From: Pisolithus tinctorius
Lineage: Eukaryota > Basidiomycota > Agaricomycetes > Boletales > Pisolithaceae
Assembly (NCBI GenBank): GCA_024663395.1
Contig: JANFAH010000003.1
Location: 3,782,001-3,846,000 of the forward strand
Length of the DNA: 64,000 nucleotides
Reading direction: 5' to 3'
Shown piece after piece: positions 22,937 to 34,105 of the stretch. Below the pieces are notes generated by a model that was not told the DNA's origin, ran no database searches, and saw nothing but the letters and a program-made list of their open reading frames with translations. Positions within the stretch are counted from its first letter, which is position 1. Each line of letters starts with the position of its first letter. The translations under genes were made by a program, and so were the position numbers.

Positions 22937-25900
22937 TTATGTGGGATGGCTGCTCGCCTTATAAAGCGGTAGTACATGAACGACAGGTTTTGCAATATAG
23001 TCAAGTTTGAACGGGGTCTTCGCAAAAGGTGCAAGGATGTTGGATGCACGAGTGACAACAGGTGCTTCGACTTCGTCGTAGTACAAGCACCCAGCAAGGA
23101 TGCCGAACTGGCGGTAAGGGTCTTGTTTTGCATCTGTGTCACTCAAAGGCGCGTAGCACGAGATAACCGCAAAGGCTACGTCCTCTTCGCCCTTCAAAAC
23201 AAACAGTGCGAGTATCTGAGCAGCAACCTCCATGTTTCTGTGCGGCCCGGGGAGTTGAACCATGGCATGCGAGTTCCGCTGTGACTGAGCTGCAGGCTGG
23301 AATATTACTCCTCCCAGCTGCACTGTGTCACACCAGCATATCACTATCAACGGCATCAGTCTTGATTTCTGAAGTTCACATAAATTTACCTTCTTCTGAT
23401 TGGGTGTGCGTGTATTCCATTGCCAGTGGTAGGAAAGTCTTATGTACACGAGCCAGACGACCTTCCGTTCGCTGGTTTGTAAGAACGATCTTCAATTCCG
23501 CAGAAGTTCCAGAGGCATGAGCATCATTCAGCCTAGTTCCACGAAGTTTGGACTTAAATGCCTGTTGGAATGAGGTGCGAAGGTCCTTCATCTCTGCAGG
23601 TAGTCGCGGGCTATTCAACAGCAGTTGCAAGTTTGCTGCTCTGCACGCATCATTGACAAATGTCAACTCCAGTTCACCTGAAGGATTCAAGGGGCATAAT
23701 GTGGTCAGTGATGAAACACGGGAATCTGAGATAGGTGTTCACCAAAGCGCATATTTGTCTTGGTCCTCTGAAGCGTGTAGTTAAAACGCTCGAAAGCCCA
23801 GGTTCTCCATGAATGCACTGGCCCCAGTCCGACCAGCAGTCTCTCGAAATGGAGGCAAGCATGGTGAACAGGTTGTATCTTGGCTTCCTTATACAAGTCC
23901 AAAACACCCGACAAGTAGCTCTTAAAGTGATACACGTAACGGCTTGTTAGTTCCTGCGACGTAGACCGCAAGTTAGCGATGTAAATTGCAGTGACAAGAT
24001 GCATGTAATTGTTGAGAATCCGCCGTTGCCTTCCCTGCGAGTGGCCCCAAATACGAATCAATGTAATAACGAGGTGAATCATACCAACTGAACGCCACTG
24101 GTCAGCTGAAAGCTTTCTCTTTTCGAAGCCAAGTGATGATGGAGCAGGGAAAATGGATGAGGGAAGAACTAGCCGCTCTTGATCCCTCCATACTTCTTCA
24201 AGAACAGCCCGACCAAGTACAACGGGAATTTCGCGATAGTCCACAGCGGTGTATTCAACTGGATGCTCCGGCAGGTTTCCTTGTGCGTCGGTGAGACCAT
24301 GTTCAATGCGCTGAGGTAATACCATTACACGTGCTCGAACGCCGAAGACAAGGTTCTTACCCATTTGCCAATTAGGTCAACTAGCGCCATCTTGGTGAGC
24401 TGTTTACCATGTCCCTTCGGGTCGGGTATTAATATGCCCAACTCGCAACAGAGCGCTCGAAGTGTTGGAACCCGCACACCATTGCCTATGCTCTTGATTG
24501 TCTTGGCAGTTTTCAGCCTAGATCGTGCATGTTCTAGCTCAGCTTCAGTCGGCATGTCACCTTGTGTCCGGGGTGGTCGCACAGTCTTTCCTGTTGTGTG
24601 CAAACTATCATCTGCATTATCCTCTGCTGCCTATGATTTCAGGGAAACCCTGTTATGAGAATGCCTAACTGGGTCTGATACCGTAAACTCACCTGAAGTG
24701 ACTGCAAGAACAACCTTGCCTTTTGTTGATTATCGTGGCTCTCCTGAAGCTAATAAAGTACTTTCCATCGGTTATGAAGACGTAGCGAAATATGGTGACT
24801 CACCCAATCTAATAGTGCTCGTGTTAGCATCACTGATGTACCAGCCCTCCTCAGGTCAAACTCGCGGCATAGATGCCACAGTACAGACCTACGGCATTTT
24901 TTGGAGAGAGATTCTATGCATGCATCGCCTGTAGGTTTCTGAAGTATAGTCTTGAGGCCTTTCGAAAGTTCTGCGGCAGTCGGCTTCAGAGGTGGTTTCT
25001 CAGTGGGGGAATTAGCGCCATCACCAGCTGGAGCTGTGGGACTCAGGCCCCATATGTATCGAACATGCTGTTGAATAGCACGAAGGAAGAATGCATGCAT
25101 GGAATCCAGTACTGTGAACCAAATAGGATCCCAGTAGGGCAGTCGAAGGAGCTCCGAGAATCGCACACCACAAGTCCTGGCAATTTGCTCTCGCTGCTCG
25201 CTTGAAGTTGCTGAAAGCCACTCCTCTGCATGTTTGCGGTGTTTTTCGGCAGAGCAGTATCGGCCAAGACTCCATGTCGAGATTCTCGATCATATCTGCA
25301 GGTAAATAGCAGAAGGAGCAGAACAACGTGGCCGCATGGCTGAGGAATCCCGCCACTTGACGTGCACCAAGAATGTCACATACGAGAGGGATCAGGGCAA
25401 GCAAAACAACCCTTCCATGCCTATAGCGTGCCGTACGCGAAAAGAAGACACCAGGTTGCCAGAACTCCAGTAGTTCGTTTACAAGCGGGCGAAGGAAATT
25501 GTTGATCTGCTCGAGAGACGGCTTTTTCGGGCCGGGAATGACGCCACAGAGATACATATTCTCCGTGTTGTATCGGATGTCTGCGGGCAAGTTCAAGCAT
25601 GCCATATAGATTCCAGTCACGGAAGATGTTCCTTTGGCAACCTTCATACCAAAAGGATTGAATCCATCAACCGCCAAAGAAAAAACCAGGCGAAGCTTAT
25701 CATCTTTGCGGAAAAAGGGCTTCCCGTCACAACCCTGCATATTTCGGATGAAATTGGCATCGAAGAGGTCAGCGAATCGCCTGTTGTTGGAGTCAGGATC
25801 TGAGAGGTTGGACAGTGGAGCTTCCAGCGCTGACTCCAGGTCAGGATAAGATAGAATCCTTCCTAACCACCCTTTCAGCTCCTGGTATGCAAACTTCCGC

Positions 25901-27219
25901 ACCGGACGGACAACCAGATTCCCACATATCGTCCTCTCTCGCTTCAACTTTGCAGAACAGGGATGGCTTGAAGGGAAATCACGGAAAGTGCAGAAATCGG
26001 GGAAGTCAACGTCATCATAGAGTGCATAGCAGGACGGACAGCAAACATAGAGTCGTAGGTGAGGGTCAAGATCGAAGTTGTTTAAGATAGTGCGGTAGTC
26101 TCTTGGGAATTTCAGCAAGGATCTTCTATCTTCGGGAGCTTGTATGTCATTGATGACGTGGGACATCATAAAGCTCAGGCTGTCGGAGACAAACCTGCTT
26201 TGCATTTGGGATATTCCACAGAGGAGATTCAAGCAAAGAATCAAGAAACTACCCGCTACAGCAGTGGGGTGGGACACTCCAATACTTCGGAAATAGGCAT
26301 CTTCCGAATATACTCAGAAAACATAGCGAAAGGTGGTATTTTGCTTACCTGTGTTGACAAAAACATAGGACTCCTTGTTGGGCGAACTGTACGAGCTCTG
26401 CTCAACTTCCTCGCTCTGTTCATCACCATCACTCTGTATGGCCCCCTCACACCGCCCCACACCTTGGATCTGTCCCGAGTTCGCAATAAGGTCTCTCCTC
26501 AGAAAACCATTCCAAGCAGCCTGCCGTATGGCATCAACCCTGTGCAACTCATCCTCTACCATAACCAAAAGCTGCAGGCGAGCGGCCTCCAGAGAGGGGA
26601 ATTGCTCAAGACGTCGTAGACTGACCAGGACCCCGTACAGCCCACTCTCGTGAGCTAGTATGGCTGCATTCTCGGATGCAGTTGGGGAGAGTCGTCGATG
26701 ACCCATGTTTGCGCCAGATGGGATAGAAGAATAGAGTTGGTAAAGGGCGCCAGGTTCTATGGGCCCACTCTCGGAGAAGATGAGATTCAGGTCATATGAG
26801 AAAGACACGATCTGCTGAGTGACCACAGAACAGAGGTGCATGAGGTCGTGCAACGCATTTTCCAGAGCGATGGTTTCATCCTTAAGGTGCAGCGATGTGA
26901 CGTGGTCGCACTGGTCATCGAAGTCAGTGTCGAAGGTGGGTTGTTGATCCCTTCCATTTGGTTCCTCATCCTTTGAATCACTGGAACTCTCCATGGGACT
27001 ATGCTCGATGGCGAGGTCCGCATCCCTCTCAAGTTCGGCAGCAGGACTCTCGAGATACCGGGCGGATTTGTCGAGTTTACAGTGGCGTGCATACATCGCT
27101 TTTGGGATCAATCGGCCACGAACATACTTCAATTGAGATTCGCACCAGGTTGTGCTTGATCCACAGCCTACAACATTGCAGGTGCATAACCGTGGGCGCT
27201 GGTGAGTCCTACCCCCCAT
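22937..27219 (-). pseudogene. CACTA (CMC) transposon Tnp2-type transposase, frameshifted
   Basis: Exon 1 runs from ATG at 27219 (MGGRTHQRPRLCTC) to a GTAAGC donor at 26348; the 93-nt intron ends at TAG 26256 and joins in phase. Exon 2 carries the Tnp2 core: DPHLRLYVCCPSC, LRLVFSLAVDGFNPFG, YMACLNLP, NMYLCGVIPGPKKPSLEQIN and PLVNELLEFWQPG, then IPLVCD and CSFCYLP. Around 25245-25265 the reading shifts by one base; after it FSELLRLPYWDP and DSMHAFF follow in another frame (25166-24750). Further exons hold a SAP-like segment (24603-24325), QWRSVGMIHLVITLIRIWG and AKIQPVHHACLH (24364-23705), then a FVNDACRAANL segment (23690-23376) and a C-terminal domain (to 22937). It is a class II element gene of nearly full length but probably dead. 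Borders of the element were not found. Confidence 0.9.
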
Positions 27220-28217
27220 GGTCGTTGAGAAGAAGAAAGACAAAGATCTACCGAAGATTATCCGGGACGATCCGGAAGGAGACTTCTTTTAGTTTGGTCC
27301 TCAAGAGATACTTACTTATGTATAGCCAGAAGAATGCTTGCAAGGTGCGCACCTCGAGCTGTTCGCACTAACTTTCACAGCGTCGGGACAGAGTACTATT
27401 AGTGCTTTGAGCTCATGAGTTCTGCGTAAGGACAGTATTTAGGTTTTGAAAACTCCGGTATAAATGCCCGGCATCTTGTCGACCGTAAGATTACGAGTTC
27501 CAACAAGTTGTGGATCATCGCGAGTAGTGCGCGAGCGCGAGCCATCGAAAGCAATAACGTCTTTGGATTGGACTGTTGTCACGAGTACCAGTAATTACAA
27601 GCTAGGAGTGACATCCCGTAGTAAATATCATTGTCATGGCCCTTCTGCAGGTCAAGTATTGGGAGTTGACGCTGTGCCATTAGCAGGTTACATGCTGCCA
27701 AAACGGGTGAGTAGCTAATCCTTGTCAACTGTCGAAAATCCCCACTTATGTATCTCGTCAGCCATAACAATAACACCTGCCGCAATCTCCATGCACGCCT
27801 CAACATAGCCGAGGGCGCCTTGTCCAAACATGTCCTTCATCGTGATCATGGCCATAATTCACAACAACTGAAAAGAAAATACGTACGAGTCTCTCCCGCG
27901 AAATAACCTCGCCAGCCTCCAGAGCCCGAAGCCTATCAGTATCATCAGTAGGGGATCACGATGATGCGTGGCGATCCTCACATATTCTTTTTCTCTTCGT
28001 CCACGGCTTTCGCCAGTTCAAGGCAATCACGAACAAATCTAAGCTTGATCCCGTAACCAACGACCTCCTACAACGGGATTCAGCTACAAAGGCACAAAGG
28101 CAACTATAGATGTAGCACACCGGCGGTACGCCATCTTGTATGGCCTTTCGAACGTCGGGACAGATGAACTCGTTCTATAATCAGTGGTCAGTGGTCAGCA
28201 AACATCTCGGAGGTTTC
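27220..28217 (-). other. 5' flank of the transposase; weak minus-strand gene relic near 27.72-28.06 kb
   Basis: The minus strand reads GYGIKLRFVRDCLELAKAV (about 28060-28000), EVISRERLVRIFFSVVV (about 27920-27865) and GALGYVEACMEIAAGVIVM (about 27820-27760) in different frames. This looks like a decayed gene of a family I do not recognise. Nothing else is supported between 27220 and 28217. Confidence 0.3.
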
Positions 28218-28496
28218 TTATTGATTCCTCACGGCATTTTCAGGGGGGTTGCCCTCTGCAGCATGAATGGGGAGAGGAGGGGCGGGGACACCAGCACGAG
28301 CACCGGCGGCGTTGTGCAGACGAACTGGAGTTCTGGGTGTAGATGGCAGACTCGACAGGTCTAAGAAAGTTTGGTTAGGACCACGAGAGCGCAGGTTATA
28401 CGGCGCGTAGCGCCTAATGCCCTTGCGAGCCATACCGCGCGTGATGGGAGACATTGTGTAGTAGAGACGGAGAGGCGTGGTGAGGGTGGGGTCCAT
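28218..28496 (-). CDS. Small basic/proline-rich ORF, unknown
   Basis: The open frame reads, from an internal ATG at about 28433, MARKGIRRYAPYNLRSRGP, then a Ser/Pro-rich stretch and a run of Ala/Pro. There is no known domain; it could be the first exon of a longer gene whose next exon was not found. Low confidence that it is expressed. Confidence 0.25.
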   Translation of the reverse strand: MDPTLTTPLRLYYTMSPITRGMARKGIRRYAPYNLRSRGPNQTFLDLSSLPSTPRTPVRLHNAAGARAGVPAPPLPIHAAEGNPPENAVRNQ

Positions 28497-29744
28497 TTAT
28501 ACTCGGCGGCACAAAGTATGCTCACGTGCTCACCTTTGTTCATTGCAGAGAAAGAGTGTCTTTGTGCAGGTGAACTTAGGCTAGGCAAGGTGCCATCGTG
28601 CCGATGACCCCAGAGCGGAGCCCAGTTTGGTACCACGCATTCTTGATGGCGATACTGGCACCGAAGCTGGTTGGCGGCGCAAGCCTGTACTCTACGGATA
28701 AAAAACATGAGCTCTCGAACTCAGTGAGTGCGAACGCGCTGCTTCGAGCACGTGCTAAGGAGACCAAGTTCTAGTGATCGTTGCTTCGCCTTCAACTTCG
28801 ATGTGGACGTTGCGATAGAGTTGCTTCCTCGCCACCTTCTCCAAGAGGCAGAGTGTTTGTACAACGTCACTTTGTCGTCGTTTGGAATTTCTTATCCTAG
28901 AATAACATAGTTGAAAGTAAAAACAACTCGAAATCGAACGAAAGTCGTCGAACTCAAAGCAGAGCTCGATGGGTTGCCGCACGCCATCATGAATCTTCGA
29001 GTTGCTTTGATTACCCGGACTTTTTGTTTCTCCCTAGATACGATGGCTTCGGAAGCAGAATCCGGTCGAAAAGAAAGAAAACGGATACATACCACGCGTT
29101 CTCCTTTGACAATGTGCCTTTCAAAGGGACTAAACTAATTCAATTTTGTCATTCTTCGTCGTACATCATGGAAAAATCATGTAACTGTAAGCTCAACGCC
29201 ATGGAATCGAATTGATATGTTGATCTCTCGAGCCCGACGAATCGATATATGTTGCCTCGACTCGATGCGAGCGTTCTTGATGCTGTGTGGCCCCACGATG
29301 GCCGGACGCTTTTTAATAACACATGCGTCGGAGACCTCAGGGTTGCATCTCGTCTGTTTCATGGATCGTCACGATGGCACAGCTGTAAACAAGGTGCCTG
29401 CCGTCGGAGACGGTGCTATCTTCTAGTTCACAGTTCTACACATTTCTCGCACAATACAATTCATTTAAGAGAAAAAGAAAAAATGTTTCCACAGCACTAG
29501 CTGAATGTGTTGGCTGAAAGGACAGGCTATGACGACACTAGTATTTCAGGATCATGGAAATATGGTCTACATCTGCATTGGCGGCGGCGCAAGAGTCGAA
29601 AGTTTATGCCACCATACACCAGTTCATTGCCTTAAGAGAACATGCGTCCGTGGACAACTCGACGGTCAGAAAGATTGTATTTCTCTGCGATTCTGTCGAG
29701 GCAACAGGTCCAGTCAGGTGCTCCGCACAATCAAGCGAGTGTAC
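28497..29744. other. No gene recognised
   Basis: Only short open frames on both strands; none carries a recognisable motif. Confidence 0.35.
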
Positions 29745-32700
29745 TTACTTCGCATGCTGCGATGGTATTGCAAGGGTGTCGGATTGGTTTGTTGCCTGCA
29801 GCTGCTCCCTCATGAATGCGTTCTGAGCCCCATACCAGTTACGAGAGTAGAAATCAATAGGTAGCCCTTTCACTGGAGGTCCCTTGCTGTCATTCAAACT
29901 AGCCGTCCTAAAGTGTGGCCAGGCACCAGCTGTTGTCTGCCATTTACCATTGTATCGGAGGCGCAGGTGGAGGGAATCCAGCATTCGTAGCCAAGCAGTG
30001 ACTTGTTTAGAGCGCCAGTCCTTCTCCAGGATGTAGTACGTTGCCTCGCCCCGGTGACCTTCATGGTCAGATTCATCAGAACTCATGCCATCTTGGCCAA
30101 GCGATTCCACTATGGCGACTGCACGATCTTTGATTTCCCCGTATTCATAGGCGGTCTGCAGACGACGGCTGTAGAGCTTCAACAGTCTTAGATATGCGAA
30201 AACATGTAGAGGTAGTTAGTAGCTTACCTCGTGCTTTCTTTGACGCCGTCGATTCCGAGCTTTACGTTCCGTTCTATCCTCGTCATCCAGCTCTTTGACC
30301 TTGTACCGCGTTCTTAATGTCATTACATGGGTCAACCACGCCTTCACGACGTATTCGAGGGTATAGTTTTCTCCTCGGTGACCTCGGCGACGTTTCAGAT
30401 ACTCTTGGGCGAAGACAAGCGCAGCAGATTTGTTCCACTCAGAGCGTGGCAAACCTTCCAGGTCTATGCGAAAATCCTCGACTGTGCAGCATGGCCCACT
30501 CTTGGGATCCCATGCGCTGATCTCCCTCCGACCAACGGACCGTGGCAGATCTTCACGGTCTTCTATGCCCAAAAGCTCTTGCCCAAGCTCCCGAACAGAT
30601 TTCTAAACGCCGGAAATTGTCAGCGGCTCTGGGGTACATGTGTGCCTAGCTCATCTACCTTGAATTCATTGTAACTTGGTGCTCGGGGTTTCGGGAGTTT
30701 CTTTATCTTCTTAGAGGTAGACTTACTCGTTTGTGATGAGCTTGTCCCGGCGCCATTCTCAGCGGATTGATTCGTCAGACCTGGAAGCGCCTTCTCTAAC
30801 GCGACGGCGACAGAAGACTCGACGATCTTCCCAAGTTCCTGCCAAATGTTTGCTCGAATCTTACTTTCGATGCTGTCCTGGAGGTCTTGTAACTCGCGTA
30901 TCCTCGTGGGGCTGGCATTCTAAGTTTATTGATACGTGAGAATGACAGCAATTGGAACACAAGGTAACGAGCTACCATTGCCTGTGGCTGGGGATGCTGA
31001 CCGGTTTTGTCATTACACTCTGCCTGACAGCCTGTCTTTCGACCAGGAGTAAATCCTCCAGACGGTCGAGGAGGTGATTGAGGAACCAACGGAGAGGGCA
31101 TAAAAAAACCGCCCTCGAGAGGCTGAGAAAAAGTAAGAGGATCAGGGCCTGGAGCCTATGAGGGCTTGTAAGCCACAGATCGAGCGACCCACAGGCGAAA
31201 ACAAACCTTGGATTTCCCTTTCACACTAGCGACATCTTCAACTCGACCGTGTTTTGGTCCAACGGTGGCAACCTACAAGGCCCATTAGCTATCGGTGTGT
31301 GGACTTAGACCAGTGCAAACCGTCGTTGTATTGTTGACATCTCTTGCACGTGCGGATTTGGAGGGTCCCGCGTGGACGCCAACAACCTACGAAGTAATCC
31401 ATGTCCAGAAACGCCAGAAACACCGAATTTCAGTACGTACCTTATTTTTCCCCTTCACAGCAATCAAATCTCCTACCTGATTGTGCTCCCCACCCTGTTC
31501 TGGCATGCTTGATGTCTATGAAAAATCCGAATTTGGTATGAGATATCGATTCGCCCCAAAGATATAAGCTTACCTCGACATCCATCAACTGAAAGGTATT
31601 TCCAAGCATATCGTCGTCACTCATACCACCATCGCCTTCCTCGGTGGTGCCTGAGTCTGAGTCTGAGTCCGAGCCCGAGCCCGAGTTTGAGTCCTTGACG
31701 GCTCCTGCGAGCGCGGATTTAGAGGGTCCCGCGTGGACGTCAACAGCCTAGGAGGCGATTCACGTCCAGAAACGCCAGAAACGCCAAACTCGGTACATAC
31801 CTTATTTTTCCCCTTCACAGCAATCAGATCTCCTGCCTGATGGTGCTTCCCACCCTGTTCTGGCATGCTTGATGTCTATGAAAAGAATTTAGTATGGATA
31901 TCAATTTGTGCCGAAGATCTAAGCTTACCTCGACATCCATTAACTGAAATGTGTTTCCAAGCATATCGTCGTCACTCATACCACCATCGCCTTCCTCAGT
32001 GGTGTCTGAGTCCGAGCCCGAAGCCCGAGTTTGAGTCCTTGATGGCTCTTGCGAGCGCAGATTTAGAGGGTCCTGCGTGGACGTCAACAGCCTAGGAGGC
32101 GATTCACGTCCAGAAACTGCCAGAAACTGCCAAACTCGGTACATACCTTATTTTTCCCCTTCACAGCAATCAGATCTCCTGCCTGATGGTGCTTCCCACC
32201 CTGTTCTGGCATGCTTGATGTCTATGAAAAGAATTTAGTATAGGATATCAATTTGCGCCGAAGATCTAAGCTTACCTCGACATCCATTAACTGAAATGTG
32301 TTTCCAAGCATATCGTCGTCACTCATACCACCATCGCCTTCCTCAGTGGTGTCTGAGTCTGAGTCTGAGTCCGAGTCCGAGCACGAGTTTAAGTCCTTGA
32401 CGGCTCTTGCGAGCGCGGATTTAGAGGGTCCCGCGTGGACGTCAACAGCCTAGGAGGCAATTCACGTCCAGAAACGCCAGAAACGCCAAACTCAGTGCGT
32501 ACCTTATTTTTCCCCTTCATAACAATCAGATCTCCTTCATCCTCTCGTTCCTCGCCTTCACCGGGTTCAACTCTAGCGCTGTCACCAACAGCGGGATCGA
32601 ACTCCTCGGTAGCCTGGTCGTCAGTGGTACGAATGCTGACGTTAGAAAAAGTCTCCTCCCCGTCTTCCCCGCCCTCGCTGGAGACAGCTCCGCAAAAGAC

Positions 32701-33312
32701 TTCTCTGTCGTTGTCGTTGTCGTCTCTCTCTCCCTCCCCATCAGCTCGGTCATCAGTGCCAGGACCCTGCATGTCATCCGTGGCCTCGTTACTGTCACAA
32801 CCCAGTTGCTCCCATTCTAGGTCCACCTCTCTTCTGCGTTTTCTGACCCGAAACAAATCGGGACGTAATGTAGATACATCTTCAGATTTGTCGTGGTCGT
32901 GGTCGTCTTCACCGTCTTTCTCATCTTCCTCTCGGCCCCTTTTTCTTCCTGTCTGGTGCACACAAAATCAGGTGTAAGCCTAATGCCAGAGACGACGATT
33001 AACGACGATTAACGACGTACATTTTCCCTGAGTGCACCACGCGTTATCTTGTTGAAAAACCCCACCAATGCACCTGCAGATGAAGAGAGAAAGCGCTTCG
33101 TCGGTGACACTGGGGGTGTGGGTTCTTCCACGGCGGTATCCTCGATGGGAAAAGCAGTCGTGTCTGATGCATCCTATTAAAACAAACGTCTTGTGCTGAT
33201 TAGTAATTACAAACAGAGTTATAAAACGAACCTTGACATGACTAGAGGCTCGAGGATGGCTAGGGGGCGGAGTTGGCAACGGACCTTGACGTTTTGCCTC
33301 GCGACGTGCCAT
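29745..33312 (-). CDS. Large multi-exon gene, acidic N-terminal half, unknown family
   Basis: The minus strand starts MARREAKRQGPLPTPPPSHP (33312). A 63-nt intron is followed by FPIEDTAVEEPTPPVSPTKR and a segment to RGALREN, then an Asp/Glu-rich exon (about 32950-32520) with KRKR-like basic clusters. A triplicated exon pair follows (see the repeat entry), then exons reading VGPKHGRVEDVASVKGKSK (31270-31207) and PQSPPRPSGGFTPGRKTGC (about 31085). Next come ASPTRIRELQDLQDSIESKI and AVALEKALPGLTNQ, KPRAPSYNEFK, and SVRELGQELLGIEDREDL (30600) to RRRQRKHE. After a 51-nt intron the last exon begins LYSRRLQTAY and contains DGMSSDESDHEG and LRMLDSLHLRLRY, ending at 29745. The last part belongs to a multi-copy Agaricomycete family as I recall it. 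Acidic and basic tracts suggest a nuclear protein. Exon joins are inferred by phase and not all are certain. Confidence 0.6.
31355..32560 (-). repeat. Three tandem copies of a two-exon module plus part of a fourth
   Basis: A unit of about 350 bp recurs; the marker CTTATTTTTCCCCTTCA starts at 31441, 31801, 32147 and 32503 (steps 360, 346, 356). Each full unit encodes, on the minus strand, exon alpha (VDVHAGPSKSALARA, an SD-rich run, MSDDDMLGNTFQLMDVE) and exon beta (MPEQGGKHH, GDLIAVKGKNK). Intron borders GTAAGC/TAG and GTATGT or GTACGC/TAG recur in every copy. The middle unit has one extra base in its Ser/Asp run (plus strand about 32019-32024, CCGAAGCCC against CCGAGCCC), which breaks the frame of that alpha exon. 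Confidence 0.85.
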
Positions 33313-34105
33313 CTTTCGGCGTGTTTCGGCTGTTTATATCGTCAACGACGAAATGTGGGTGCAACAACCAAAAACGGTACCTCGGGACAGGGCGTCCGGC
33401 GCGATCTTTGCATAGGGATGAAAGGGCTTGTATGTAGGGCCGCCTGTAGGAACAGCCTGCGGCGTTCCACGCTGCATGCGAGTGCGGATATGTCGTAAAT
33501 CGACTTGGGACATGGGTTGTATCAGCTCGAAATCCTAGTGGCGCGGCCCCAAGAGTGAAGGATCTTATAAGTCATGGAGGACACAAAGAAGAGGGGTTAA
33601 CAAAGAAACGTATCTAGAGCTGTTCGGCAACATTTGTTGGGCTAGTTCCTGCTAGACTCCTTCGATAAGAATAAGTACACCATATGGAGGGGTTCGAAAG
33701 GCGAGAGCATTGCGACAACTGGTCAAGTTTCAAGGTCAGTATCTTGCTCATGTGCAGAAAATCCATGCCAAGGTAAACGTCGCCTACGGTAGTATTGGAA
33801 GACACTTTCCATTTTCGCGACGGTGTGGATATGCCTTTGTCGTAGATTATCGGGTCTAACCGCACTCGTCAACGGCACGTTTTCGATCGACGATGGCGTT
33901 TTCGCTTTCGTTGTCTGGTATTAGGTAAGTCCTGGCCGATTGAAACCGATGCGGGGGAAATCCGAGTGAAAACCTGTGAAAACCTGTGAAAACCTCAAGG
34001 AGATATGTATGTAGTTTTACGTGCGGCACGACGAATGCACGAGACACGGTTCGAGTACAACACATCCGAATGTCTCCAAAATGACGTGTTGTAGTTGCCA
34101 AAAAT
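33313..34105. other. Upstream flank of the large gene, no other gene recognised
   Basis: A short direct repetition AAAACCTGTG (three times near 33967-33995) is present. No coding region is supported. Confidence 0.35.

Noticed and set aside
22520..27410. CACTA termini near 22525 and 27404
   Set aside because: CACTACCATT on the left and the reverse complement CACTAATAGT on the right match only in the first five bases, expected by chance; no target duplication was seen.
32435..32977. 180-codon plus-strand Ser-rich open frame
   Set aside because: It is the antisense of the acidic exon and the repeated modules of the minus-strand gene, which have splice sites and repeat structure.
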